Below, piece by piece: positions 32,039-42,400 of a stretch of 55,162 nucleotides of DNA. Source of the DNA: an uncultured Bacilli bacterium (GTDB lineage: Bacteria > Bacillota_I > Bacilli_A > RF39 > UBA660). The notes beneath the pieces are model-generated. The model did no database searches and was not told where the DNA came from. It worked only from the letters and a program-made list of their open reading frames with translations. The translations under genes and the position numbers were made by a program. Location of the stretch: assembly GCA_934095865.1 (NCBI GenBank), contig CAKOKU010000009.1, positions 1 to 55,162 of the forward strand, read 5' to 3'. Position 1 is the stretch's first letter. Every line of letters starts with the position of its first letter.

Positions 32039-34645
32039 ATGAAAATATTGCAAAACTTTACGAAAAAAAATCTTGCTTTAAATAAAAAAAGAAGCACAGT
32101 TACCATTATTGGTATTGCCTTAGCAGTTTCTCTTATTGTTGGATTATTCACTTTAATTTCCAGCCTTCAAAACGGCCTTCTTATACGAGAATTAAAAAAA
32201 TCAGGCCCAATGGAGTATAGTTTTTATAATGTACCCATAGATGATATTAAATATTTTGCACATAATCGTAATATAAAAGAATACTATCTTATAGAAAATC
32301 TTGGTTATATTAAATTAGCCAAAAGTGATAATCTTTATAAACCTTATGGCCACTTAGTAAGCGTAGGTAGGGAAGATTTATCTAAACTTGATTTCACTTT
32401 AGTAGCTGGCCGTCTTCCAGAAACAGAAAATGAAATCGTATTGAGTAACCACTTAAAAACCAATGGCGGTGTTAATGACTACCAAATTGGTAATAAATAT
32501 ACCTTTGAAATTGGTAAACGTACATCTGATGATTATGAACTAACACAAAGTACGGGCTACTTATCAAATGAAGAAACTTTTACTCCCGAATATACCAAAG
32601 AATATACCGTAGTTGGCTATATTGAAAGGCCAAGTGAATTCATCGAAGATTATACTGCACCCGGTTATACTTTTATTACCTGTCGTGAAAGTATCATTGT
32701 TGAAAACGACGTCGACATTCATGTTAAATTAACTAAAAATGGTCTAAAAAATCGTTATTCAGCCATAGCTAATTTACTTGGTATTGATACTGTTGCTTTC
32801 AAAAAAAGATATTCTAATGCTGGGGCTTTAACCAGAGAGGAAGAAAAAAATTTCAATAATGCTATCTATAAATTTGAAGAACATAGTGATTTAATTGATT
32901 TAGAAACTTTTTCTTTAAATGATAGTTCTCTCGTTAGCTTATATTACACTGCTTTTGTTATTGTTTTAATTATTATTGGGGTTTCTGTTTTCTGTATTAG
33001 AAATAGTTTTAATATTTCTATTACGGAAAAAGTACGAGAATATGGGATGCTAAAAAGTATTGGCGCCACAAGTAAACAAATTAAAGCTACTGTTTTTTAT
33101 GAAGCTTTTCTTCTAGCTATTATAGGTCTTCCTCTTGGCATCTTAGCCGGCATCTTGGGAGCTTATATTTTAACAATCATTTCTAATCAATTATTATCAG
33201 ATGGTGATTTTGCGATGAGTTTTGCTTTTAAAATATCTTTAGCAGGTATTACCATATCCCTTATTTTAAGTTTTTTAACTATTTTCTTATCTTCTCTAAA
33301 AAGTGCTATTGTAGCTAGTCGTACTACCCCAATTAATTCCATTAGAAATACTAATTTTGTTAAAAATAAAGAGCCAAAATTAACGTGCCCTAAGTTTATT
33401 AAAAAATTATTTGGTGTTGGTGGGGCCATTGCTTATAAGAGTGGTAAACGCAATAAAAGTAAATACCGCACTACCGTTATATCAATCGTCGTTTGTATTA
33501 CAGCATACATTGGTTTATCATACTTTATGACTACTGTTTTTCACGAATTAGACAGCACTAAACTTGATTATAATATTGCCGTTTCGATTAAAACTAAAAA
33601 TGATGATATTTTAAAAAAATTAACTGAACTAAAGGGGATTAATAGATATTCTATTCTTCAAGAAATTAATTTTTATAGCCAAGACTTAAAATTATCAGAG
33701 AATAACATTAAATATAACAATGAAGATCGTAATATTATTAGACTAGTTGGTGTTGATGAAGAAGAATATCTAAAATATATTAAAGATTTAAATTTAAAAT
33801 ATGATGAAGTAAAAGATAAAGCTTTAGTTATTAATCGTCATCGTAAGCTTGTTTATGGTGAGCAAAAAAACGAATATGTTAATTATGATTTCTATGATTT
33901 AAAAGATACTAAAACCATAAATGGCTGTCTAAGTGATTGGCTAAAAGAAAGAACCTTTACTTGTCTTAAAACAACTCCTTTAACTATTGAGAGAATTGTA
34001 ACATCTAAGCCATTTGGTCTAACCGACAAGTTTGACAGCATTGGTTTTGCCATTGTTCGAAATGAATTTATCAATAATATCAATGATTCTGAGGAAAAAT
34101 ATTATACTATGTACGTCGATGCCGAAAATCCTAATGAATTTGCTAAAGAAATAAATGAATTAAACTATAATACAGCAGATGTTAAAATGGATGTATATAA
34201 TTATTATCAAACTTATAAAAAACAAAAAAATGAATATTTATTAGTAGCTATTTTCCTTTATGGCTTCATTACTATGGTTATCCTAATTGGCATAACTAAC
34301 ATCTTTAATACTATAACTACGGCCTTTAACTTACGAAAGTCTGAATTTGCTACTCTAAAGAGTATTGGTATGACTAATAAAGAATTTAGAAATATGATAT
34401 TTTTAGAAGGCTTCTTTTATTGCTTCAAAGCCTTAGTAATTGGTATACCATTAGGAATCTTATTGTCACTAATTCTATTTGCTACTCTAAGTGCTGGTTT
34501 AGTTGATGTATACGAATTACCATTAAAAGCTATTATAATAAGTAACATCGTCGTCTTTATCTTTATTAATCTTTTAATGCACTATTCTCTTAAAAAGACT
34601 GACATCAAAAACTTAGTAGAAACAATAAAAAATGAAAATATTTAA
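32039..34645 (+). CDS. FtsX-family ABC transporter permease
   Basis: The product (868 aa) is the two-unit form of this permease class: an N-terminal helix (about residues 16-40), a large extracellular domain (about 45-295), an FtsX unit of three helices (about 300-330, 345-380, 400-430), a second helix and extracellular domain (about 475-720), and a second FtsX unit (about 735-760, 785-815, 825-850). EYGMLKSIGATSKQIK and EFATLKSIGMTNKEFR mark the two coupling segments. It belongs to the SalY/MacB-like permeases rather than the ten-helix BceB group. It pairs with the ATPase at 31365 and probably exports or detoxifies a lipid- or peptide-type compound. ATG 32039 lies 2 bp after the ATPase stop. 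Confidence 0.92.
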   Translation: MKILQNFTKKNLALNKKRSTVTIIGIALAVSLIVGLFTLISSLQNGLLIRELKKSGPMEYSFYNVPIDDIKYFAHNRNIKEYYLIENLGYIKLAKSDNLYKPYGHLVSVGREDLSKLDFTLVAGRLPETENEIVLSNHLKTNGGVNDYQIGNKYTFEIGKRTSDDYELTQSTGYLSNEETFTPEYTKEYTVVGYIERPSEFIEDYTAPGYTFITCRESIIVENDVDIHVKLTKNGLKNRYSAIANLLGIDTVAFKKRYSNAGALTREEEKNFNNAIYKFEEHSDLIDLETFSLNDSSLVSLYYTAFVIVLIIIGVSVFCIRNSFNISITEKVREYGMLKSIGATSKQIKATVFYEAFLLAIIGLPLGILAGILGAYILTIISNQLLSDGDFAMSFAFKISLAGITISLILSFLTIFLSSLKSAIVASRTTPINSIRNTNFVKNKEPKLTCPKFIKKLFGVGGAIAYKSGKRNKSKYRTTVISIVVCITAYIGLSYFMTTVFHELDSTKLDYNIAVSIKTKNDDILKKLTELKGINRYSILQEINFYSQDLKLSENNIKYNNEDRNIIRLVGVDEEEYLKYIKDLNLKYDEVKDKALVINRHRKLVYGEQKNEYVNYDFYDLKDTKTINGCLSDWLKERTFTCLKTTPLTIERIVTSKPFGLTDKFDSIGFAIVRNEFINNINDSEEKYYTMYVDAENPNEFAKEINELNYNTADVKMDVYNYYQTYKKQKNEYLLVAIFLYGFITMVILIGITNIFNTITTAFNLRKSEFATLKSIGMTNKEFRNMIFLEGFFYCFKALVIGIPLGILLSLILFATLSAGLVDVYELPLKAIIISNIVVFIFINLLMHYSLKKTDIKNLVETIKNENI

Positions 34646-34651
34646 TAAAGC

Positions 34652-34679
34652 TTGTCAAAAATAATAAATAGTATAAAAT
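34652..34679 (+). promoter_or_regulatory. Promoter of the two-component system
   Basis: TTGTCA (34652-34657) and TAAAAT (34674-34679), spacer 16. Gives the regulator and kinase a transcript separate from the transporter. Confidence 0.6.
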
Positions 34680-34699
34680 ATAATTAGTTTGAGGTTTAT

Positions 34700-35341
34700 A
34701 TGCAAATATTAATAGTAGAAGATGACAAAATAATAAGAGAGAATATTAAAATGGCTTTTAAACAAGAAAATTATCAAGTTTTGAGTGCTGACAATTTAGA
34801 GGCGTGCTCTAAAATACTCGAAGTATCCTTAGTCAATTTAATTATTTTGGATGTCAATTTACCAGATGGTAACGGCTTTAATTTTTATTTAAATGAAATA
34901 AAAGATAAAAATATTCCTACCATTTTCTTGACCGCTAGAAGTAGTGAAGATGACATCGTTTATGGTCTTGATTTAGGGGCCTCTGATTATTTAGTAAAAC
35001 CATTTTCTATTAGAGAACTCTTAGCGCGAGCAAGAAGAATAATTGGCTCTAACAACATTATAACTGCTAAAGATATTAAATTAGATCAAACTAAAAATAA
35101 AGTTTATAAGAATAATGAAGAAGTAAAATTAACCAGTTTAGAATATAAAATATTCAACTTATTAATGATTAATATTGGGCATGTGGTTACTAGAGAATAT
35201 ATTTTAGAGGCTATCTGGACTTGGACGGGCAATGACGTAAATGATAATACATTAACCGTGTATTTAAAAAGAATTAGAACCAAATTAAAAACGGATATTA
35301 TCAAAACAATAAAAAATGTGGGGTATTTAATTGATGAATAA
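34700..35341 (+). CDS. OmpR-family response regulator
   Basis: Two-component regulator (213 aa): receiver domain with the acidic pair EDD (residues 7-9), phosphorylation site D51 in LIILDVNLPDG, conserved Thr in FLTARS and Lys in YLVKPF, then a winged-helix DNA-binding domain (KLTSLEYKIFNLLMIN...GHVVTREYIL...NTLTVYLKRIRTKLK). The kinase gene follows with an 8-nt overlap (ATGAATAA), so they form a pair. Likely targets are the transporter operon at 31365, where AGTCA repeats lie in front of the promoter, and perhaps the ABC-2 genes at 37.7 kb. Confidence 0.95.
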   Translation: MQILIVEDDKIIRENIKMAFKQENYQVLSADNLEACSKILEVSLVNLIILDVNLPDGNGFNFYLNEIKDKNIPTIFLTARSSEDDIVYGLDLGASDYLVKPFSIRELLARARRIIGSNNIITAKDIKLDQTKNKVYKNNEEVKLTSLEYKIFNLLMINIGHVVTREYILEAIWTWTGNDVNDNTLTVYLKRIRTKLKTDIIKTIKNVGYLIDE

Positions 35342-36536
35342 AAAAGTATTAATAACATCTTATCTTTTCCTAATTTTTGCTTTTATTTCCTTAATTGGTG
35401 TGGTCTTATTAGATGAATATAAAGCCATTAGGGAAGAGAGTAATACAACTATTAGCAATATTCTAACAATCGTTCAAGAACAATATCCTGATGTAACTAG
35501 CGAGGATTTAGCCAAAATATTAAATAGTTCGAGTAACAAGCCATTAAATAAAGAAATGCAAAAATATGGCCTTTTAAATGATGATACGCCTATAATGTCT
35601 AATTTAAATAAAATAGGAAAGGAAACGATTTTAAAAATTATCTTTTTTTTCCTTTTTGGCGTTATCCTTATTATCCTACTTAATTATCTTAATACACTTA
35701 TAACCAATAGTCGAATTAAAAAACTAACTAATATTTTGTCCCATATCAATAATGGTGATTATTCTTATTCGATTAGTGAGAACAAAGAAGATAATATTTC
35801 TATTTTACAAAATGAAATTTATAAAAGTGCCATTAACTTACGAGAATTAGCCTTAAGAGAAGAGCAAGATAAAAAAGAACTAAAAAAATCGCTAGAGGAT
35901 ATTTCTCATCAAATTAAAACCCCACTAGCGGCCATTACCATCAGTTTAGATAATATTCTGTTATCACTAAAGCATCAAAATAAAGAATATCAACAAATTG
36001 TTCAGGTAAAAAAAGAGATTAATCGCCTTAATTTCCTAATAAAAAATTTATTAAAGTTGTCTAGTTTCGATGTCAATGCTGTTAATTTTAATATTAATTC
36101 TAATAAATTAGATAATATAATAAACCAGGTTATTCTTAATTTAGAACCTCTATGTGATTTAAAGAATGTTACTATTAAATATGAAGATACTAATATCCTT
36201 CTTCTTTGTGACTATAACTGGGAAGTAGAAGCCATAACCAATATAGTTAAAAATAGTGTTGAACACTCACAACCTTGTAGTGAAGTAAAAATAGTAGCTA
36301 AAGAAAATAAATTATATACTGAGATTATAATAATAGATACTGGTTCTGGTATCAGTAAAGAAGACATTTCGCATATTTTTCGACGCTTTTACCGAGGCAA
36401 AAGTAGTAATAAAGATAGCTTTGGTATAGGCTTATCATTAGCCAAAAGTATTATTGAAAAAGACAATGGTAAGATAAGCGTTAATTCCAAAATAGAAGAA
36501 GGAACGACATTTACTATTAAATACTTTAAAAGATAA
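35334..36536 (+). CDS. Sensor histidine kinase
   Basis: 400 aa. Two transmembrane helices (about residues 5-25 and 95-120) flank a short extracellular sensor of about 65 aa. Then come a HAMP-like linker, a HisKA helix pair with the phospho-accepting H192 in EDISHQIKTPL, and an ATPase domain: N box KNSVEHS, G1 IDTGSGISKED, F box FRRFYRG, G2 GIGLSLAKSII. The gene overlaps the response regulator. The sensor is larger than in BceS-type intramembrane kinases, so it may read a ligand itself rather than through the transporter. Confidence 0.95.
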   Translation: MNKKVLITSYLFLIFAFISLIGVVLLDEYKAIREESNTTISNILTIVQEQYPDVTSEDLAKILNSSSNKPLNKEMQKYGLLNDDTPIMSNLNKIGKETILKIIFFFLFGVILIILLNYLNTLITNSRIKKLTNILSHINNGDYSYSISENKEDNISILQNEIYKSAINLRELALREEQDKKELKKSLEDISHQIKTPLAAITISLDNILLSLKHQNKEYQQIVQVKKEINRLNFLIKNLLKLSSFDVNAVNFNINSNKLDNIINQVILNLEPLCDLKNVTIKYEDTNILLLCDYNWEVEAITNIVKNSVEHSQPCSEVKIVAKENKLYTEIIIIDTGSGISKEDISHIFRRFYRGKSSNKDSFGIGLSLAKSIIEKDNGKISVNSKIEEGTTFTIKYFKR

Positions 36537-36537
36537 T

Positions 36538-36565
36538 TGTAAGAATAAAACTAATTTGATAGAAT
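36538..36565 (+). promoter_or_regulatory. Promoter of the two-TM unknown gene
   Basis: TTGTAA (36538-36543) and TAGAAT (36560-36565), spacer 16, with TG at 36557-36558 giving an extended -10. Confidence 0.65.
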
Positions 36566-36587
36566 ATGCTTAGTGAGAGTGATTTAT

Positions 36588-37622
36588 ATGAAAAAATTCC
36601 AAAATCCAGTAATTAATGATTGTCAAAAGAAGGCTAATTTACAGATTTTGTTCGGTCTTTTGGCTCTAGTATTAGCTATTCTTTGTTTTATTTGGGCGGA
36701 TGTAGTAGAAAAAAACGCCTATAAAGATATGCCCAGCTTAAATGATGTAATTGTTAAACAAAATAACGAAGAAAATGTTTTGGCTTATGTTAATTCAGCC
36801 TCAATTCCAACCATTTTTGCTAGTAATGATACTGAAAATGCTTATTATTTTATTAACGATGGTAATTTATTATACGTTGCTTATATGAGTAATGATGATT
36901 TTAAACGTTTACAAGATACTAGTCTCTATGATAATCGTAGTGAAAAATTAGTAGGGATAACCGCTAGTGTACCAAAAGAAGTCAAAAATTTAGCCATCGA
37001 AGTTTTAAAAGAAGCTTGGGAAGACGAGAATCTTACTTTAGCAGATTATGAAACATATTTAGGAAATGTTGCCCTAGATTTAACCAGTGAAAATGCAGAT
37101 ATTGGCTTTTTCCAACATTTTATAGGTTGCATCAGCTTACTTGTTTTTCTTGTTTGCCTAATTAGTGGCACCGTATACCACCTTCGCTTTAATAAAAATT
37201 TAAAGAAAATGTCCAAAGAACAAATCGCTTTAATTGATAAAGAAACCTTGGCCAAAAATGCTTTCTATTATGCCAAATTCAATCTATACTTAACTGATAA
37301 ATTTATGCTTTTATTATCTGGAACTCTTGATGTAGTATACTATGATGATATTATGTGGCTTTATGAAACTATTCAAAGAAATCGTGGTATTAAAACTAAT
37401 CGTATTTTAATGTGTTTAACTACCGAAGGAAAATATAAAATATTAATTAATACTTTACCTTATACTAAAGAAAGACAAGAAATGTTCAATGAAGTTTTAA
37501 ATACTATTATTAAGAAAAATGAAAACATTCTAGTTGGTTACACAAAAGAAAATGTAGAACTGATGAAAAATAAGTTAAAAGACATCAAAGCCGCTAAAAA
37601 AGAGAAAAAACGTCTTAATTAA
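36588..37622 (+). CDS. Two-TM membrane protein of unknown function
   Basis: The product (344 aa from ATG 36588) has a transmembrane helix at about residues 20-40, an extracellular alpha/beta domain (about 40-170: YYFINDGNLLYVAYMSNDDF, EKLVGITASVPKEVKNLAIE), a second helix (about 185-205) and a cytoplasmic C-terminal domain (about 215-344: GTLDVVYYDDIMWLYETIQ, RILMCLTTEGKYKILI) that looks like a PH-type or WD-like strand-rich domain. It may belong to a DUF6709-like group, which I recall only roughly. Encoded between a two-component system and an ABC-2 exporter with its own promoter, so a role in the same envelope response is plausible but unproven. ATG 36588 follows GAGAGTGAT; an in-frame GTG at 36573 is less likely. 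Confidence 0.6.
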   Translation: MKKFQNPVINDCQKKANLQILFGLLALVLAILCFIWADVVEKNAYKDMPSLNDVIVKQNNEENVLAYVNSASIPTIFASNDTENAYYFINDGNLLYVAYMSNDDFKRLQDTSLYDNRSEKLVGITASVPKEVKNLAIEVLKEAWEDENLTLADYETYLGNVALDLTSENADIGFFQHFIGCISLLVFLVCLISGTVYHLRFNKNLKKMSKEQIALIDKETLAKNAFYYAKFNLYLTDKFMLLLSGTLDVVYYDDIMWLYETIQRNRGIKTNRILMCLTTEGKYKILINTLPYTKERQEMFNEVLNTIIKKNENILVGYTKENVELMKNKLKDIKAAKKEKKRLN

Positions 37623-37635
37623 ACATGGCGTTTTT
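37606..37635 (+). terminator. Terminator after the two-TM unknown gene
   Basis: AAAAACGTC (37606-37614) pairs with GGCGTTTTT (37627-37635), one G-U pair, 12-nt loop holding the TAA stop (37620-37622). Confidence 0.7.
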
Positions 37636-37646
37636 AAATTGACTAA

Positions 37647-37675
37647 TTGACTATTTGCAAATCAAACATTATAAT
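37647..37675 (+). promoter_or_regulatory. Promoter of the ABC-2 transporter
   Basis: TTGACT (37647-37652) and TATAAT (37670-37675), 17 bp apart. A second TTGACT lies 8 bp upstream (37639-37644), making a direct repeat. Confidence 0.8.
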
Positions 37676-37703
37676 TAAGTTTAAGAATAGAATAGGTGAA
37701 TAT

Positions 37704-38606
37704 ATGGATATCTTAGTAGGACAAAACCTAACAAAAAAATATGGTAAAATTACAGCCTTAAACGACTTTAATATTAATGTTCCCGAAGGCTCAATTTATG
37801 GGTTAATCGGCCGTAACGGTGCGGGCAAAACCACTTTTATGCGAACTATTTGTGGCTTACAAAATTTAAATGCTGGTCACTACATAATAAATGGCATTGA
37901 TAGCAAAAGTAAAGACATTACTTTGGTTAGAAATAAAATGAGTGCAATTATAGAAAATGTATCATTATATGCCGACATGACAGCCCAAGAAAATTTAATC
38001 ATGCAAAGCAAAATTCTTGGTTTAACTAATTATAATGACAGTCTAAAATTATTGAAATTGGTTAATTTGGAAAATACTACCCAAAAAGTAGAACATTATT
38101 CTCTAGGAATGAAGCAACGATTAGGTATTGCCATGGCTTTAGTTGGTAACCCTAAAATAATTCTTTTAGATGAACCAACCAACGGTTTAGATCCTGAAGG
38201 TATTATAGAGTTAAGAAGCCTTTTATTAGCTTTAAATAAAGAATATGGCCTTACTATAATTATATCCAGCCATTATCTTGATGAACTATCTAAAATTGCC
38301 ACAACTTATGGTGTCGTTGAAAAGGGGAAAATGATTAAAGAAATTTCTAAGAAAGACTTAATAAAAAGCTTAAATAAATGTTGGTTAATAAAGGTAAATA
38401 AACCTAGAATATTTGCTAAATATTGTCAAGATAATAAAATAAAATATGAAAAGGAAAAAGAATTATTTAAAATTTATCAAAAAATCAATCTTACTAAATT
38501 GGTAGTTGAACTAGATAAAAATGGTTGTGAAGTCTTAGATATTACTAAAAATGTCGAAACCTTAGAAGATTATTTCTTAAAGTTAACTGGAGGCCAAAAT
38601 GTTTAA
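37704..38606 (+). CDS. ABC-2 type transporter ATP-binding protein
   Basis: 300 aa. Walker A GRNGAGKTT, Q-loop AIIENVSLYADMT, signature YSLGMKQRLGIAMALV, Walker B IILLDEPTNGLDPEG and H-loop ISSHYLDE, as in BcrA/CcmA/NatA-type exporters, with a C-terminal extension of about 80 aa that is usual for antibiotic or lantibiotic resistance ATPases. The start is ATG 37704 after GGTGA; the open frame upstream covers the promoter and terminator. The permease overlaps by 8 nt. Confidence 0.94.
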   Translation: MDILVGQNLTKKYGKITALNDFNINVPEGSIYGLIGRNGAGKTTFMRTICGLQNLNAGHYIINGIDSKSKDITLVRNKMSAIIENVSLYADMTAQENLIMQSKILGLTNYNDSLKLLKLVNLENTTQKVEHYSLGMKQRLGIAMALVGNPKIILLDEPTNGLDPEGIIELRSLLLALNKEYGLTIIISSHYLDELSKIATTYGVVEKGKMIKEISKKDLIKSLNKCWLIKVNKPRIFAKYCQDNKIKYEKEKELFKIYQKINLTKLVVELDKNGCEVLDITKNVETLEDYFLKLTGGQNV

Positions 38607-39357
38607 CTTAATCAAAGCTGATTTAATGCGTTTAAGCAAAAACAAATTATTTTATTTAATTTTGTTCATGTTATGTTTTTGTGGCTGGGGATTTTTATAT
38701 ACGGCATCATGTCCAGGTTGCGCTACTACCACCAGCATTGATGCTACGGAAACCTTGTTATTTATAGCCGCATATAACTTGTTTGCTCTCATTTTATTCG
38801 GATGCCTGTTTATAGGAACCGATTACTCATTTGGAACAATCCGGAATAAATTAATTAGTGGCCAAAGCCGTCTCAAAATATACTTTTCTAATCTTTTTCT
38901 TTTAATATTAGTTGGTATTATCTATTTTCTTAGCTATGTTTTAGTTGTTCTTTTCTTTGCCAAATTTTTTCATGCCACCTTATTATCTTGGAACAAATTA
39001 ATCTTCATGTTAAATGATATTTTATTCCTAACTATCTTTTATGCCTCAATTATTAATCTTTTTTCTATGCTAATAACAGATAGAACCGCTAACCTTATCC
39101 TGAATTTTATTCTATCTTTTCTTTCCATCGGCATTAGTAGTAGTTTTTTAAGTAATATTATGATGAAAGTAGAAATGGGAAGTTTAAACCAAGTTGCCTT
39201 TGATTTAGCTATGATAATAACACCATTTAATCAACTTCTAGGTCTTATAAATGCTGAATTTGTATATTATAAATGGGCTTTTCTTTATACAATTATTTTC
39301 ATTATAATTACTAATATAGTTGGTATTATTCTATTTAGTAAAAAAGATATTAAGTAA
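38599..39357 (+). CDS. ABC-2 type transporter permease
   Basis: Product of 252 aa with six hydrophobic helices (about residues 20-40, 55-75, 95-120, 140-165, 170-195 and 220-245). Typical LanE/NatB-like beginning MFNLIKADLMRLSKNKLFYL. A short Cys-containing loop TASCPGCATTTS sits outside after the first helix. It forms the membrane part of the exporter encoded with the ATPase at 37704 (8-nt overlap ATGTTTAA). Probably exports a peptide or lipid toxin as a self-protection or resistance pump. Confidence 0.88.
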   Translation: MFNLIKADLMRLSKNKLFYLILFMLCFCGWGFLYTASCPGCATTTSIDATETLLFIAAYNLFALILFGCLFIGTDYSFGTIRNKLISGQSRLKIYFSNLFLLILVGIIYFLSYVLVVLFFAKFFHATLLSWNKLIFMLNDILFLTIFYASIINLFSMLITDRTANLILNFILSFLSIGISSSFLSNIMMKVEMGSLNQVAFDLAMIITPFNQLLGLINAEFVYYKWAFLYTIIFIIITNIVGIILFSKKDIK

Positions 39358-39365
39358 TAAACTTT

Positions 39366-39389
39366 GAAATCTCGTTAAGAGATTTTTTT
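39366..39389 (+). terminator. Terminator after the ABC-2 permease
   Basis: AAATCTC (39367-39373) pairs with GAGATTT (39379-39385), loop GTTAA, then T. Confidence 0.8.
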
Positions 39390-39413
39390 CATTGTAAAAC
39401 TAGTGAAGTTTCA

Positions 39414-39443
39414 TTGCCAAGCAAGTAAATTTTGATATATAAT
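39414..39443 (+). promoter_or_regulatory. Promoter of nifJ
   Basis: TTGCCA (39414-39419) and TATAAT (39438-39443), spacer 18. Confidence 0.65.
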
Positions 39444-39464
39444 TAAAATAGAAAGAGGTTAAAA

Positions 39465-42400
39465 ATGAAGAAAATAGTTGACGGAAATACAGCATGTAGT
39501 AACATTGCTAATTTGTTTACAGAAATTGCTAGTATTTATCCGATTACACCATCTAGTCCTATGGCTAGTAATATAGATAATTTAAAATTAAAGAAGAAAA
39601 ATTTATTTAACGAAGCGGTTGAGGTCGTTGAAATGCAAAGCGAAGCTGGCGCCGCCGGCGCTATGCACGGAGCTCTTATAAGTGGTTCCCTAGCTACTAC
39701 TTTTACTGCTAGTCAAGGCTTGCTTTTAATGATACCTAATATGTACAAAATAGCAGGTGAGGGTCTACCGGGTGTTATTCATGTTGCTGCTAGAACCGTT
39801 GCTACCCACGCCTTATCTATCTTTGGCGATCACAGTGATATTTATGCAACCCGTCAAACAGGTTTTGCCATGCTAGCATCAACTAATGTTTATGATGCCC
39901 AAAACTTAGCGGCCGTTGCTCATCTTGCCGCAATTGAAGCCAGCGTTCCTTTTTTACATTTTTTTGATGGCTTTCGAACTAGTCATGAATTAAATAGTAT
40001 AGAAGAATTACCCGACATTGAATTATTGAAATTAATTAATTATGATAAAGTAAAAGAATTTAAAAATAAAGCCTTAAATGTTGGTTTTAATTATCAACGT
40101 GGCATGGCTGAAAACGAAGACATTTACTTTCAGTCGGTGGAAGCTCGCAATAAAGATTATGATGCTGTTCCCGACATTGTAAATAACTATATGCAAAAAA
40201 TTAATGAAATCATGAATACGTCTTATGCGCCTTTTAACTACTATGGCGCCAACAATGCTACTCATGTTATTGTTGCCATGGGAAGCGTTTGCGACACGAT
40301 TAAATTAACCATAGATGAATTAAATAAAAATAATGCAATTTATGGCTTAGTCGAAGTCCATTTATACCGACCATTTAGTAGCAAATACCTAAAAGAAGTC
40401 TTACCAAAAACAGTAAAAAATATTGCTGTTTTAGATCGAACTAAAGAATCGGGTAGTATTGGTGAACCACTGTACTTAGATGTCTTAGCAGCCTTAAATG
40501 ATACGGATATTAAAATTGTTGGCGGCCGTTACGGTTTGTCTAGTAAAAATACCACGCCAAGTGATATAGCCGGCGTTTATAAAATGCTTACAACTAACTT
40601 GAAAAATAATTTTACAATTGGTATTTTTGATGATGTTACAAATTTAAGTTTAGAACCAGTTGAAATGGATATCTGTGTTTGTGATAAAGAAATTCTTATT
40701 TATGGTTATGGCTCTGATGGTATGGTATCAACATCTAAAGATATAATGCATTATCTAGGTGAAAAAGAAAGCTTAAATGTTCAAGGTTATTTCCAATATG
40801 ACAGCAAAAAATCTGGAGGTGTAACGGTATCAAATTTACGTGTTTCTAAAGAAAGTATCAATGCTCCTTTTTACGTAACTAAGCCATCTCTTCTAGTAAT
40901 AACTAAAGATGCTTATTTAAAAAACTTTGATATGTTTTCTAATGTTTGTGAAAATGGTATTTGTTTAATAAATACGAATAAAAAGAGTATAGAATTAGAT
41001 GACATTCTACCTAATAAAGCTAAAGAAGCTATCAACGCTAAAAACTTAAAAGTTCTTTTAATCGATGCTGATAAAATAGCCTTAGAAAATGGGATTAAAG
41101 GCAAAATAAGCAAGATAATGGAAATTGTTATTTTAAAACTTCTTGGTTTTAATGATGCTGAAAATTATATTAAAGAATCTATTAAGAAGAAATTTGCTAC
41201 TAAAGGCGATGATATCATTAATGCTAATATTAATTCATTAAGTACTGCGGTTAAGAGTGTTACTTTAGTACAAGGTAAATTTAAATTACAAGCAGAACCT
41301 GCATCACATGATTCAATTTTTACAAAGATTAATAATAGAGAAGGGGATTCATTAAAAGTTTCTGATCTGATGCCTTTTAAAAATGGCATTTTCCCTTGTG
41401 GCTTAGCTAGTAGCGAAAAACGTAAAATAGCCACCCAAGTTCCTATTTGGCATCGTGAAAATTGCATTCAGTGTGGTATGTGTGCAACTGTCTGTCCTCA
41501 TGCTGTTATAAGACCAATAATAACAGAAGCTAAAGATGATACGGGTCTTAAAGTTTTAGGTCATACTGAATATAACTACGAAATTGTAGTAAGTGAAGCC
41601 GATTGTACATCTTGTGGTTTATGTATTAATGCTTGTCCAGGTAAAATGGGCAAAAAAGCTCTAGAATTTGGTAAAGCAACTTACAAGAATCAAGAATATG
41701 CTGATGCAATGTTTAAAAATCATCATAATCCCGAACTATTTGATAGATTTACCTTAAAAGGAGCTTCCCTAAGAAAGCCATGCTTTGAATTTAGCGGTGC
41801 CTGCGCCGGTTGTGGTGAAACACCATATTTAAAAATGTTAAGTCAATTATTTGGTGAAAAATTAGTAATTGCTAATGCCACTGGTTGTTCTTCAATATAC
41901 GGCGGTTCTGCTCCTTCAACCCCATATTTAATTCCTTGGGCTAACTCCTTATTTGAAGATAATGCTGAATTTGGTTATGGTATGTACTTAACTTATAAAA
42001 ATACGAAAAAGAGAATTATTGATATTATTAATAAATGCCTAGATTGTGTTGATGAAGCCGAAAAAGAATTATTAACTAAATGGTTAGAAAATCAAGATAA
42101 CTATGAAGTAACTAAAGAAATAGTAACTAAATTAAAAACGATGACTATTCCTGAAGATTTAAAAGATGTTCTACCATATATGGTAAGTCGTAGCGTCTTC
42201 ATCGTTGGTGGCGATGGCTGGGCTTATGATATTGGCTTTGGTGGTATTGATCATGTCTTATCAAGTGGTGAGAATGTTAATATTTTAGTATTAGACACCG
42301 AAGTTTATTCTAATACCGGTGGCCAAGCTTCTAAATCAAGTCGTGTTGGTGCTGTTGCTGAATTTGCCAATATGGGTAAAAAGACAGCTAAAAAAGACTT

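Noticed and set aside
31365..36536. Complete BceAB-BceRS type antimicrobial-peptide module
   Set aside because: The permease is the two-unit FtsX/MacB form with two large outer domains, and the kinase has a real extracellular sensor, unlike BceB and BceS.
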